A stretch of DNA of 64,000 bases, from contig NC_030852.1 of the NCBI RefSeq assembly GCF_000208745.1, forward strand, positions 20,561,871 through 20,625,870. Reading direction: 5' to 3'. This document shows, piece by piece, positions 49,701 to 61,598 of this stretch (the first letter of the stretch is position 1; each line of letters opens with the position of its first letter). Source of the DNA: Theobroma cacao (Eukaryota; Streptophyta; Magnoliopsida; Malvales; Malvaceae). The notes under the pieces were generated by a model, which ran no database searches, was not told the DNA's origin, and saw only the letters and a list, made by a program, of their open reading frames with translations. Both the position numbers and the translations under genes were made by a program.

Positions 49701-50040
49701 GTCAGACTTTGGTAAGTGATCTTATGGCATCTAGTAGGCTTCAGCCCTTTTATTTCAAGTTGTACTCTACTAGTCCTATTTGGTTTTGTCATTTATGTTG
49801 TGCATGCATGGCCTAAATAAGTTATTTTGCTATGTGATGCTTCGATGTTTTCAGCACATGATTGTGTAAACTATTGTGACATAATCCTATGTGACTTGGT
49901 ATATTCACGCATGCTTTAAGCACAGGTCCATGGTGGTGAGTCCTATGAAGTAATTCCACGTATTTGATTTGAATTGTTCATTTTAGGCTTGCATGGATTA
50001 AGAGGGTAACTCCCATTGATACCCTTGTACAGGTCTTGGC
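46746..50040. mobile_element. LTR family F remnants, probably two copies in opposite orientation
   Basis: 46746-47290 read on the minus strand resembles a 3' region (GGGAGCAAGCT, CATCTACTAG...GTTGTACTC). The same order of motifs occurs on the plus strand at about 49560-49800 (GGCATCTAGTAGGC, AAGTTGTACTCTACTAGTCC). The middle holds the GATCGACTATA array and splice-donor-like CCAAAG|GTAAAG (47938-47950). No coding region. The right side is cut by the gypsy LTR at 50041. Confidence 0.5.
47450..47795. repeat. 71-bp tandem hairpin array GATCGACTATA
   Basis: About four and a half units of roughly 71 bp. Each unit contains GATCGACTATA, a 7-base spacer and TATAGTCGATC, i.e. an 11-bp inverted repeat, followed by a purine-rich linker (GTGAAAGAAAATG). 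Outer units are degenerate. Confidence 0.88.
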
Positions 50041-50956
50041 TGTCACAGCCCAAATCCCGAGCCACGATAGGCCCATGGATCTAATAGGCGTGGCCCACTA
50101 GACGCAAGCAAGCCTTTCTATGCAAACTTGTTCATTAAACCATTTATCCCTCATTTACCTCTAAAGTTCTTAATTCATAGTTTTCAAAAAAAAATTAATC
50201 TCTTCTCAATAATAAATCATGACAACTGAATATATATATCATTTACAAAATAATATTACCATCTACCAACCTATGGCGACATTATCATGCAAACTAAACA
50301 TACAGTATTTACAGCAAATCTCACGGAATTACATTTAAATAACCATATACACATACAAAAGACCTCGACTATCGTCGGAGTGACTCTGGCATGGGTACTA
50401 TCATGGAGTGTCCTGGTAAACCTACCGTACAATGAATAAGAGGAAGCACCTCTATCTAGGATCAAACTACCTTCGAACCTGAAAATGAAAACATGAAGTT
50501 TAAAAGAATGAGTCTAAACCTAGTGAGTGAACATAGGAAGGGAACAAGCAAACGATAAGGAAAGTTTAGAAATCATGATGCACTTATGTTAAAAATAATG
50601 CAATTTAGTTTAATTCCTCGTAAAACCCTTCAAATCGACGTTTGATTATTTAACCCCCTAGTGTTGAAGGATCCATGGTCCATAATGAAATCAAAAAGTG
50701 AAAGCCACAGTAAATATCCGAGCAAGACAAGCAAAACAGAGAGTTTTTCTTTGCATTGAAAATCAATTTGGAAACACTTCACAATTTCAACATTCAACAT
50801 TCATTGCAATCACATAATATTTTCTCTAACATTTCTATGGTATGTGTAAACATGTAATTATCCACCGGTCATCAGCTCATGTGCACTCCCACACCACACA
50901 TAGCTGGAATCATCATCCAACGATCATCAGCTCATGTGCACTCCTACACCGCACAT

Positions 50957-51983
50957 CAAGGGCAGCCCAATAAGTTCAAAGGCCTAAAGCGAAATATTCA
51001 AATGAGGCCTTTTTTTATTGAAATTAAAAAAATTATTAAAATTTTATCCTTCTAGCTTTTTTAGATGCAAAATTTTTAATTAAACTTTTATAATCAAGTT
51101 CTTTTAATATTTCTTTTTCAATTGATAATATAGTCAATCCATTTAATCTTTCTTGAGATATTGTTGATCTTAAATAAGATTTTATTAATTTTAGTTTTGA
51201 AAAACTTCTTTCTCCTGAAGCAACAGTTACTGGAATTGTTAATATTATTCTAAAAATATTTAACTATTATAATTATCTTATATTTTTTAAATGGTTAATA
51301 TAAAATCAACAATCAAAATTTTTAATTCAAATAAATCAACTATCACATAAAATAAAAACAATATAACAATATAATATAAATCTAAATTAAAGTAAAAAAA
51401 TCTGTAAAGATTATAACAATAGTACCTAATTGTTGAATGTTTATTGCAAATTACAAATGAGGCTCACAGCTTTATGAAGATAATAAAAGAACAGACTTAT
51501 GGTGTATTCTTTAGAGAAAATTTGAAGTTAAAGGAAGAAAGAGCAAATGAGAAAGGAAGATTTTAAAATTAAATATTATACATTGAAAAAAATAATTAGT
51601 TTTATATATAGGAAAATAAATAGTTGTTGGAAATCATTAAATGTGTTGATTGGAAATAAGAGAAATAAGTGAGAAAAAAATAGCTGTTGGAAATGATTAA
51701 ATACTAGTAACTGTTAGTTTATTGGAAATAAGAGAATATAGTTGAGATTTAATAGTATTATAGAAAAAAAGAAATAATAAAAAATTGAGATTTATTAGGC
51801 ACATCATTAAAAAAAGTAAACAAACAAATAATTTGATGAATTATTTTTTATTTTTATATTTTTTAATATAATTAATTATATTATAATTATTATAAAATTA
51901 TAAATCTTCTTTAAAATTAGGGCCTCCCCAAATTGGGGCCCTAAAGCCCTTGCTTGGATGGCTTCACCCTAGGGCTGACCTTG
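50957..51983. mobile_element. Non-autonomous hAT transposon with 8-bp TSD
   Basis: A 1027-bp element with terminal inverted repeats CAAGGGCAGCCC and GGGCTGACCTTG (one mismatch in 12). It is flanked by the 8-bp duplication ccgcacat (50949-50956, 51984-51991). An 8-bp duplication and CA...TG ends are hAT features. It keeps only the C-terminal transposase segment plus AT-rich filler. It sits inside one unit of the GTGCAC minisatellite of the gypsy LTR. Confidence 0.92.
51036..51257 (-). pseudogene. hAT transposase C-terminal dimerisation domain
   Basis: About 73 uninterrupted codons on the minus strand with no start Met. They include [20 protein letters not shown], then [19 protein letters not shown], ending at a TAA (51036-51038). 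This is the hAT-family C-terminal dimerisation motif, closest in my memory to plant zinc-finger MYM-type/TTF transposase-like proteins. The BED finger and the catalytic core are absent, so this is a leftover of an internally deleted element. The frame is intact, suggesting the deletion derivative is fairly young. Confidence 0.88.
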
Positions 51984-52503
51984 CCGCACATAGTTGGAAT
52001 CATCACCCACTGGTCATTAGCTCATGTGCACTCCCACACCGCACATAGCTGGAATCATCACCCACCGGTCACTAGCTCAAGTGCACTCCCACACCGCACA
52101 TAGTTGGAATCACCCACCGCTCACCAGCTCAAGTGCACTCCCACACCGCACATAGCTGGAATCACCCATCGTCACCAGCATGTGCACTCCCACACTTCAC
52201 ACGCGCGGTTATAATTATCACACAATATTATCATTCAAAGCAAACCTACATATTGCATAATATAGAAACACATGAGTTAATCATATTGCACAATTTCACA
52301 ACATAAAGACATTTCATCAAAGGTTTGTTCCCAGGCACATTTTAAAGCAAAGGCAAAGAAAGTTTTCAAATGATTCATTCGAACACATGTCCATTTATCC
52401 CATAACATTTTTAAATGCAAGTTCACTCACCTTAACAATGCCACCTAACAAGACTAGCACCCACAAGATCTTAATCCAGGTAGTCTCGAAAGACCATTAA
52501 AAC

Positions 52504-52806
52504 CTATAATTGCCAATAAATAATAATAGCTTCAAATATATATCACAATTTAAACTTAATAATTCTAATAGGCATACACTTGATAAACTACATTCTAGCC
52601 TAATTTTTAACCTAGAATTCTAGTCTAATTCTGAAACCCATCATATCAACTATTCCAATTTAAAGCTTCTTTACCTTGGTGAGCTTGGAGGCATAAAGAT
52701 CAACAAAAACCTAATATTTCCAAGAAAAAGAATTTGAAAAAATTAGAAAATAAAATATGAAAATATAACCCATAAATTCATAAAGTACAGAGTTAAAAAT
52801 ACATAC
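52504..52806 (-). other. Candidate leader intron of the gypsy LTR
   Basis: Minus strand AAAAG|GTATGT to AATTATAG|GTTTTAATGG, 303 bp, matching 30725-31026 in position and ends. Confidence 0.5.
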
Positions 52807-53667
52807 CTTTTGGCTTTAAAAATGAAAGAAACAAAGAGAGATTTTTCTTTCTCTCTCTTAAGGTTTGGTTGTGTTGAAAATTTGGGTTAAAAGTTGTGGG
52901 TTTTGGTGCCCAAGAAGTGAGGAGAAGGAAGAAGTAAGAAAAGAAATGAAAGGAAAAAAAAAACAAGGAAAAGAAAATGAAGAAAATTTGATTTTTCACA
53001 GTGAAGTGAAAATGGCATTGGAAGCATGAAAAAGAAGAAGAAAATTCCTTTTTGGGTGGATAAGAACTGGTCATGGAAGAAGAAGAAGATAAGAGTCAAA
53101 GCTTCCTTTGGAAGCTTTGACCAAGCTAATGGCAAAATTATCATTTTGCTCTCTAAGGTTTTCACCGTTTTTGATTAAGTCCTCCCACAATCTTTTAATT
53201 ATGATTTCTTCTTATTTTTCTTCCTTAACAACCTGTACCAATAAAATATCAAGTTTATACTTCAACACGGTATCACCATGATGTTTAAATATTTACTTAC
53301 CCGCACTAGCTTTATTTAATAAAGTCACTCGAGCCCCATTAACGTCATTTTTCTCTAAAATTTCCTCGTTCTTCTTCTTCCCCACTTACATTGACCATAT
53401 ACTCCTTCTTCATGAAAAATTTTGACACTGAATAAAATATTAATTTTTTAATATTTTTTATTAATAAAATATTATTTTATTCTAAAATTTTTCACTTGTC
53501 TCCTTGGTACCCAAAATGTCTTATTATGTCCCAATTCACTTTTGAATCACTTTTTATCTCGTTAATTCATCCTAAATAAAAATATTATTATTCAATTATT
53601 ATTTCTTCGCGTGCAGAATATTTTTCTCCAAACTATTAGCCATCATATTAAAGTACAGGGTATTACA

Positions 53668-53680
53668 GTTTTCCCCACTT
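53668..53680 (-). promoter_or_regulatory. Polypurine tract of the gypsy-like element
   Basis: AAGTGGGGAAAAC on the minus strand directly precedes the 3' LTR start TGTAATACCC. It would prime plus-strand synthesis. Confidence 0.8.
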
Positions 53681-53860
53681 AAATATAATTCGTCCTCGAA
53701 TTCACGTTGGTGTCGAGTTATCAATCTTACTCTATGATCTTATTCCATTTCTCCCTTTATAGGGAATTTTGAGTTATTCACTTCGTTTGCCTCCAGTTCG
53801 ACTAGAATACTTTACTTATGTCCATTATCATCCTTTAGAATCAAATCAATGGTACCCTTC
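53681..53860 (-). mobile_element. Gypsy-like element internal region, 3' end
   Basis: Non-coding sequence just upstream of the PPT (minus strand ATTCGAGGACGAAT block), cut by the solo LTR at 53861. Confidence 0.65.
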
Positions 53861-54724
53861 TGTCACGACCCAAATTCTGGGCCATGACCGGTGCAAGGGC
53901 CCAATGGACGTAGTCCACTAAGCCCAAGCAAGCCTATTAATATGACATGTTCATCATTCCATCAAAGTTGCTAAATCACATTTCCATAACTTCGAATCAA
54001 AATACTACTAAGCATTACCAACTCGTAGTGACATTACCAATCAAAGATACATGTATTGTCTAAACATACGTCTTAATAATTTACATAGGGTTTGTCTATA
54101 CACAACAAAAGAGTACTCGACTTCCAACGAAGAAACTCAAACAAATATACAGCTACTGAATGCTGAGACACCTACCAAGGGTCGAATATACGAAGACACC
54201 TCGACCTAGTTACCAGTTGCCTCTTGATCTGAAAACATGAAGTTGAAAACAGTGAGTATAAACCCAGTGAGTGAACAAAGAAGGGAACAAGCAACAACAA
54301 GGAAAATTTAAAGAAATCATGATGCATTTATCTTTAAAAGAATGCAATTTAGTTTGGCTCTTATGAAAACCCCTCATGTAAACCCTAAATGAGTAAATCA
54401 CTTGATAAAAAGCGTCCATGCCCAACAAATGATTTGAAGAGTGAAAACCTTAATAGCCTTTATGGAAATTAAGTCAAGTAAAAGGCGGGTCCTCGCTGCA
54501 GCGGAAAGGCATTCTCGCTACAGGAATTTTTGCTGTAGTGAAGTTTGGATTTAAGTTATTAGCCGAACGAAGGTTTTCTCAACTGGCCGAGGGTTTCTCA
54601 CCAAACTTCCTCATTTCAAACTTAACTAATTAATTTCTTAATGTTAGAAGTCCATGCTCAACTATGGTACTAAAGAAGTGGAAAATAGGACAGCAACTGA
54701 ACAAAATAAGGAGCAAAACAGAAA

Positions 54725-54845
54725 GTTTTTCGCTGCAGCGAGAATAGATTCTCACTGTAGTGAAATTTCTGCCATAAAACAGAAAGTTTCTCACTGCAGC
54801 GAGAAGCTACAATAACTTTCTCGCTGCAACGAGATTTCGGCCAGC
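54725..54845. repeat. CTGCAGCGAG palindrome cluster
   Basis: Five to six copies or decayed copies of TCTCGCTGCAGCGAGA, with a further pair at 54490-54540. Confidence 0.85.
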
Positions 54846-55059
54846 ACTACCCCTCCAAACCCGAGAAACAGAGCAATAAGAAAAAATTTCCTTTCTTTCA
54901 AGAAAAAGCCATCCTGTTAAAATGACAAAATCAACATGAAATGCATAATAATTCCCAAAGTTCAACATGCAAGGTTCACATGTGCAAAACCATATACCAT
55001 ACCCATGAACTTTCTATAACACACATATCTATATATGTATCCATCACCATGCACATCAT

Positions 55060-55232
55060 CCCATCATCATCAGCTCATGTGCACTCTCTACTCGCACATA
55101 GCTGGGTCAGCATCGGCTTATGCGCACTCCCTACTCGCACATAGTCGGGTCAGCATCGGCTTATGTGCACACCCACTCGTACATAGCTAGGTCAGCATCG
55201 GCTTATGCGCACTCCCACTAGCACATAGCCGG
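55060..55232. repeat. 46-bp minisatellite in LTR A
   Basis: Four units with core CTTATGCGCACTCCCTACTC followed by GCACATAGTCGGGTCAGCAT. Unit sequence is conserved within this copy. Confidence 0.88.
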
Positions 55233-55754
55233 GTCAATATCATTACATAACATTATTTGTATACATATATATATATATCAACACAGTATAGAAGCACATA
55301 AGTCCGTCCTTTTTACACATTTCACATTTCACATTTTCACAACATCAAAATATTTATCAAGGGCTTTGTGAGACCTCAACCCTTATAGGCTCATAACTAC
55401 GCATAGACACAATAACACGGGCTAGGGGTAATTTCATCATTTCCTCTAAAAAGCTCCCAGAAGAAGGTTTTATGATATTTTAAGGTCTAAATAGGTATAA
55501 GACCGAATAAATAATGTGTAAAGATGAAAACACGAAGAAAACTAAAAGTTGCAATAATTTTCACCATAGGGGCAAAATCGTTATTTTTCACCTTGGGTCA
55601 AAATTTTTAAGTTTCATAAACCCGAGCATGTCTAGACCATTATGGACTTGTTTTAGTATCAAAAGAGTAAAAAGATTGCACCAAGGATTGAAGGAGAACA
55701 AGTTAATGTGCTAAGGGCATTTTCGTAATTTCAAGTGGAATGGATAAACTTGAG

Positions 55755-55765
55755 CTATAAATATC
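55755..55765 (+). promoter_or_regulatory. LTR A TATA box
   Basis: CTATAAATATC, 388 bp into the LTR, followed by the conserved CT-rich leader with TTCTTCTTC runs. Confidence 0.75.
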
Positions 55766-56082
55766 TTTTTCTTCGAGCAGCTTCTTCATTCTCCAGCAAC
55801 TTCTTCTCTTTCTTCTTCTTCCATCTCACGTTGCTTCCATCCTCCATGGAAGTTTGATATGAAACTCTCACAACTTTCTCTCTCTAGCTCTAATTTTCAT
55901 ACCTTTGAGCTTTTTTGACTATAACCCTTGTGCTATTTCACTCTTTCACTTTAAAATCGTCAAAAAAATCCTTGTTCAGCACTTTCTCTCACTAGTTGAA
56001 AGTTTTAAAGAGAGAAAAAGAGATTTTTCACATTTGTTTGGAAGCTATTGGAAGAGAAATTTAACTACAAAGAAACCCTAAG

Positions 56083-56319
56083 GTGAGTGATGAACTAGGC
56101 TTGGTTTTAAGTTATTGATAAGGGCTAGTACTTGGGATTATGAGCTGTTTTATTATTAAGTTGTTTACTCATTTTTAGTGTGATTAGAGTAGTGCAAGGA
56201 ATAGCCATTTGATATAGTTGAAAGCCAATTAGGAATGACTAGCGAAATTTGAATTAGAAACTAGCTTTTGGAGTGATATTAATGTAAATTGGATTGGTTG
56301 TGATGTTGTGTGTGTATAG
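56083..56319 (+). other. Candidate leader intron of LTR A (reference copy)
   Basis: 237 bp between CTAAG|GTGAGT and TGTGTGTATAG|GTTCC. Both sites fit plant splice consensus. Positions are about 330 and 565 bp downstream of the TATA box, thus in R/U5, the part copied into both LTRs from the 5' end of the RNA. Confidence 0.65.
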
Positions 56320-56609
56320 GTTCCAATAAAGCCTCACATGTCCATTTGGAGTATTAGTTGAGGTTAGAGTCAAGCAAAAGAAACAACAAGACCGGTGAGT
56401 GAACTTGCATTTCAAAGTATTTTTGGGAATGTGAATGTGTTTGCACAAGACATTAAATGATTTTATCAAACTTTTCTTAAAAATGGGTGCCTTGGGAACA
56501 AGCCCTTGATAAATTATCTTTGTGTTGTGATATGTGGCTATTATGGATTCATATGCTGCTACATTATGTGGATATATATATACGTATGAATATATTGTTG
56601 TGTAATGAT

Positions 56610-56735
56610 ATTGACTCGGCTATGTGCGAGTAAAGAGTGCGCATAAGCCGATGATGACCCGATTATGTGCTAGTAGGGAGTGCGCATAACCCGGTGATAA
56701 CCCAACCATGTGCGAGTAGGGAGTACGCATGAACT
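56610..56735. repeat. 46-bp minisatellite in LTR A
   Basis: Nearly three units with core TATGTGCGAGTAAAGAGTGC, the plus-strand form of the block at 55060-55232. Confidence 0.85.
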
Positions 56736-58151
56736 GATGATGATGGGATGGTGTTCATGATGATGTTGGGTATATATAAATATACATATGTAAATATGTG
56801 TGTTATAGGAAGTTTATGAGTAAAGGTATATGGTTGTAATGCATGTGAAATTTGGCATGATGAATCTTGAGAAATTCCCATTTCCTAGCAAATTGATCTT
56901 TATTGAAGCACCAAATGGATTTTTGTGCAAATGAGGCCCCTTTTTCACTTAGGTGCCCTGCTTCTCGCTGCAGTGAGAAACATTCGATTTTGGCAGCAGA
57001 AAACTCGCTGCAGTGAAAATAAATCTCACTGCAATGAGAAACTCTCGGGTTCTAATGCATTACCTTTACTTTGATGAAGATTTTGACCACCTTTTCGTTC
57101 AAACTGGGAAAAGTAGTAAACATAAAAGTTGTAGCCCTACCTCTTATCTTTCTAATGGTCAAAAAATGAGGTCAATTGGACTTATGTAGGGATATATATA
57201 CTAGAAAAACTGAAATACATGCAAACTGGAACTATTTATCGCTGCAGCGAGAATGAATTTCGCTGCAGCGAGAAACATTCTGTCCTACATGCTAACCTAT
57301 TTAGTTTTTGACATACTTTTCACCCATTTAACTTCATGGATTGATCATGGGTTGTTGCAACACTATGAGGTTATTAATCAAAGTTTGAAATGAGGGGTTT
57401 TTAGTAAGAAATTAAATCAATTGCATTGTTTTTGAAACAAGTGCATCATGATTTCCAAATTCTTCCTATTGATTGCTTGCTCCCTTCTTATGTTCACTCA
57501 CTGAGTTTCGTACTCACACTTTTAAAATTCATGTTTTCAAATTTGGAGGTAGTTGGGACCTAAATTGAGTTACACACATATGCTCGCCTTCTTGGTAGGT
57601 ACTATGGCATCTTAGTGGTTGCACCTTCACTGTAGTCACTCCGCTGGAAGTCAAGAGTCATTTTGTTTTATGAGTATGTTCATGTGATGTAAAATACTAA
57701 GATATGTGTTTTAGACGAAATATGTATATTTTAACTGTTAATGCCACCATGAGTTGAAATGATAATATCATTTTGGGTTTATATTAATGAAATTCTTGAT
57801 TGCTATAGCCCATTATTAAAATGATTATAAGTTGGACTTATGAAAGATGAGTTGAGAATAGTTGATGGAATGTTAAGCAAGATTACATAATAGGTTTGCT
57901 TGGGCTTGGTGGGCTATGCCCATTGGGCCCATGCACCGGTCATGGCCCGAGAATTTGGGCTGTGACGGGCTTGTTCCCAAGGCACACGTTTTTAAGAAAA
58001 GTTGGATAAAATCAATCAAGGCTTTGTGCAAATAGATTCACATTCCCAAAACAGTTTTAAAATGCAAATTCACTCACTGGTATCTTGTGGAACTTTTAGT
58101 CGACTCTACTTCTCTAATTGTCCAAATGGGGCGATGGGGCTTTGTTGGAAC

Positions 58152-58367
58152 CTATCATCACATTAGCATCACCATTAAGTCAATTCACATGCTTATGAAT
58201 TCTAAAAGCTTTTTCTTAACTAGCTTCCATTTGCCATTTAAGTGGCCATCTATGTTCACCATCCTACTCACTCTAAAGTGAATGAACAACCCCAACTACC
58301 AAATCACTCCCAAGTCTAAACATTAATCATTTTCAACACTAAAACTCAATTCTAGTGTACTACTCAC
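58152..58367 (-). other. Candidate leader intron of LTR A
   Basis: Minus strand CCAAG|GTGAGT to GATGATAG|GTTCC, 216 bp. Confidence 0.6.
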
Positions 58368-61300
58368 CTTGGTAGCTTGTATTTGAAATTCTTTCCAAAA
58401 GTTTCAAGCTATTTTTTAAGCTTCCTCTTTCTCTCTCTAAAACACTTAACTAGTGAGAGAGAGTATGGAATTAAGATTTTTCAAGGGTCTTTAAGTGAGA
58501 GAGTGGAAGAGCACAAGGGTTTATGAAAGGGTGCACCAAAAGTATGAAAAATGGAGCTATTTTAAGGGAGGTTATGGAGGTTTATATCAAGCTTCTATGG
58601 AGGTTAGAAGCACATGAAAGAGAAGAAGGAAGAAGAAGAAGAAGCTGCTAGAAAATGGGAGAAGAAGCTGCTGGAAGATGATATTTATAGCCCATACTTA
58701 TCCACTTCACTTAAATTATGAAAATGCCCCTTCACAAATTAGCTTGTTCTCCTCCAATCCTTTATGCAATCTTTTTACTCCTTTGACACTGGGACAAGGT
58801 CCATAATGGTTTAGAAATGCTCGGGTTCACAAAACTTAAAAATTTTGACCCGAGGTGAAAAATGACCATTTTGCCCTTACCTCGAGAATCATCATTATTT
58901 TTATTTCCTTCACCATTTTACTCGTATTTCATAATTCATTTATGCCTTAGGCCTACTTAGGCCATAATATTGTTTAAAAACTTACTTTTAAGGGCTTACT
59001 AAGGAAATGACGAAACTACCCCTGGCTCGTGTTATTGCGTCTATGCCTAGTTACGAGCCTATAGAGGTCGGTGTCTCACACCTTCACAATCATTATCTCT
59101 TATAATAAAACGTCGAGTATGTCTTTATCACCATCATTAAATTCGAACCATAACTCCATCTCAATCATACCTATTTCGATCACATATTGTACTTACTTAT
59201 GTATACCTAATCACCATCTTATTACTTCATTCCTTGTCAAACTTCTCGACGTTCATTCATTCATCTTATCCCCATACACTATTATATAGCTCACAACATT
59301 ATAGACATGCTACATTCATTCCTGCATGTATTTCTCAATGTTGAAAGGGAAGTTAATGCCTTCAATTATTCCCACATACATCATGTTTATCTTGCATTTA
59401 TGCAACTTCAATCTTCTTAATCATATTGGTCCATCTTGGATGGTTTAACCACGCTATAGATTACATGTCCTTGATATCATTTCTTTTACTATTTCTTTAG
59501 AATGTCTTATATCAACATAGCTCAACTTTCGATAGGATTTCTTATCATTGTACTATCTATACAACTCATCAATTATACTGAGTTCAAATCTCGAATCACT
59601 AAGAACAATTCTTCACTTTAGTTGGGCACATCACTAACTCTACACATACGTATGTACACACACATTTAAATATCAACATTCCTTATTATGTGTGGGACTC
59701 CTTGTATTCAAGTGCCTTTGGACTAAATTTCCTTTTATTCATTCCCATCTATAACCAAGATTCATAATAATCCTTATAGTGCATGTCAACACTCTCATAT
59801 TTAAATTATCATTCCACTTACGTCTTACCATAAGTTATCCTTTACGTAATCCATACAAATTCTCATTATGCCTATGCATAGCTTCACATCATTCACATGA
59901 CTTACTCCTTTCTTATCATTTCCAATCATATGCATAAGTTTCATTATACTCTAGATCCTTGCATCATAATGTCATTAATCACATCTCACTTGCTAAATGC
60001 CATTTTCATTAAATTGCAATCCAGCATGCATACATGCTTTATAATCTTATTGATCCTTCAAAGATTCATCCTTACTTGATCATTGCATCTTATGGAATAC
60101 CATAATCCCTAAAAGTCATCCTTATTTCTCAACTTTCTTTCATGCCTCTAACATATATATTATATCCTTATTACATTTCGATATTAACCAGTCACCTAAG
60201 ACTTAGACTCATTCAAATCATGCATGTCTTATGCATTTTGAATTCCATTTTCCATCATACATTAGGAGGTTTTCATTATCTGACTTCATTATCAAGGCTA
60301 CCTTTAATCATCTTTTGCACTACTCTTTCACACAAATATAACATCATTGTCCCTTAGCCAATTAACTATATGTACTTGAAATTACAAGACTAGAAACAAG
60401 GTTCTTCTCAAGTACCTTTCAATGTCAATGTGAGTATCACTCTCGGCTTACAGCTTCCTTTTTGTAAACACGTAACTTAATGCTTGTTTTCATAAGATTC
60501 ACAGCAGGATTCCTCTTGAGTATTTCCTTAGGGATACCTATCTAAAAGTTATGTCTCATTGTATATGATCACATAACCCGGGGTTTAGCCATTAAGCTCC
60601 TTAGCAAGTTTCAAAATCTTAATTATTATACTTCTCGCGTATGATTGGTAACTCCTTCTCAAAGATGTTCATGCATTCCTGAAACACTTAATCACTTATT
60701 TGCTTTTTAACATTTCAGCATATCATTCCAAAAAGGCATGCACTTATTCCCCAAGATATTTAAATGCATGCTAACTATTCATACTTCAATTTATCTTCAA
60801 GGGTTCCTAGCATGCCACATAATTGGCCTTGTGTTGTTACTAACCCTTTTCATCCAACTAAGTCAAGACAAGATTTGTAAATCCTCATAGCAATACTTTA
60901 TATCAACTCATTTGCTATGCCACCTTTGTAATCCTTTATTCACAATTTCATCACTTGGTATTGACATCCCTTGTCAATGGCTCATACATTCATCTAACTT
61001 TTCACTCACTTTTTCCTTAGCCTTTAACAAGGCTTAATCTCTTGTCTTCTTTATTTCTTAGGATTTGACTTTAGTCAACATATTATTCATCTTAATACTT
61101 CACATGGTAGTTTATCTCAATGTAGCAGTCTCGAGAACTCTTTAACTTCTCTTTTACTTACATGCCAATACATAAGGCAATAAAGAAACTTTTCAATTCA
61201 CTCATATAAACACTTTACCAACGCACTTAAAACTGCAAATAACAAAGCTCGGCATTAAGATCAATGACCATAATTCAACTTGTGAGTTTCATCTTCATGC

Positions 61301-61400
61301 CACTCATAATTTGCTCGTGCTTTCTAACCATGAGGGGTTCTTAACGCAGCAGTGTTGGGCAGTCAATGATGCAACATTGCAGCTGCTGGAATTTACTTTA

Positions 61401-61598
61401 TCAAATTGATTCTTCTATCTCTTGAGATTTTCCCATTTTATCCATAATCCAAGCTTGCTGTATTCTCACGCATTCCTCCCTACTCGCAAGTGTAGCACCT
61501 CTCCCACAACTAGGAGGAAAGTCTCGGACACTTGACACCTTGCTTGGACGATAACCTTTTGCCATTGCCTCCTTCATCTTTTCCTCAAACATTTCCAA
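61401..61598 (-). pseudogene. Gag-like fragment
   Basis: A 65-codon frame with KVSSVRDFPPSCGRGATLAS, which resembles the RDFPPxCGRG-type text that I recall near the start of some gypsy gag proteins in dicots. It lies about 490 bp after the PBS, the position expected for gag. The rest of gag is not recognisable. Assignment is tentative. Confidence 0.45.

Larger units (their letters stand above)
50041..53667 (-). repeat. 3' LTR of the gypsy-like element
   Basis: On the minus strand it starts TGTAATACCCTGTAC (family D type 5' end) and ends GGGCTGTGACA (family A type 3' end). 3627 bp with the hAT insert, 2592 bp without it and one TSD copy. Candidate intron 52504-52806. The GTGCAC minisatellite extends over 50870-50950 and 51992-52200, split by the hAT insert. 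Confidence 0.88.
55367..57967 (+). mobile_element. Solo LTR, family A, TSD ggctt, nested in another LTR A
   Basis: A 2601-bp LTR from TGTGAGACCTCAACC to GGGCTGTGACG, with ggctt on both sides (55362-55366, 57968-57972). The last base is G where A is expected. TATA box 55755-55765, minisatellite 56610-56735, CTGCAGCGAG palindromes at 56960-57050 and 57235-57290. It is the most complete copy in the window and the best reference for family A. Confidence 0.93.
53861..59080 (-). mobile_element. Solo LTR, family A, TSD ccttc, split by another LTR A
   Basis: Outer LTR on the minus strand: TGTGAGACACCGACC (end 59080) to GGGTCGTGACA (start 53861), with duplications ccttc (53856-53860, 59081-59085). 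Without the inner insertion (55367-57967) and its ggctt copy it is 2614 bp, close to the inner copy's 2601 bp. TATA box 58680-58690. Candidate intron 58152-58367. It lies in the internal region of the gypsy-like element. Confidence 0.93.

Noticed and set aside
52793..53165. Two overlapping minus-strand frames rich in Phe and Ser.
   Set aside because: They sit in the CT-rich leader of the gypsy LTR; a run of TTC/TTT triplets explains them.
55060..55232. Regularly spaced repeats resembling a CRISPR array.
   Set aside because: This is plant LTR DNA; units are directly adjacent minisatellite copies without unique spacers.
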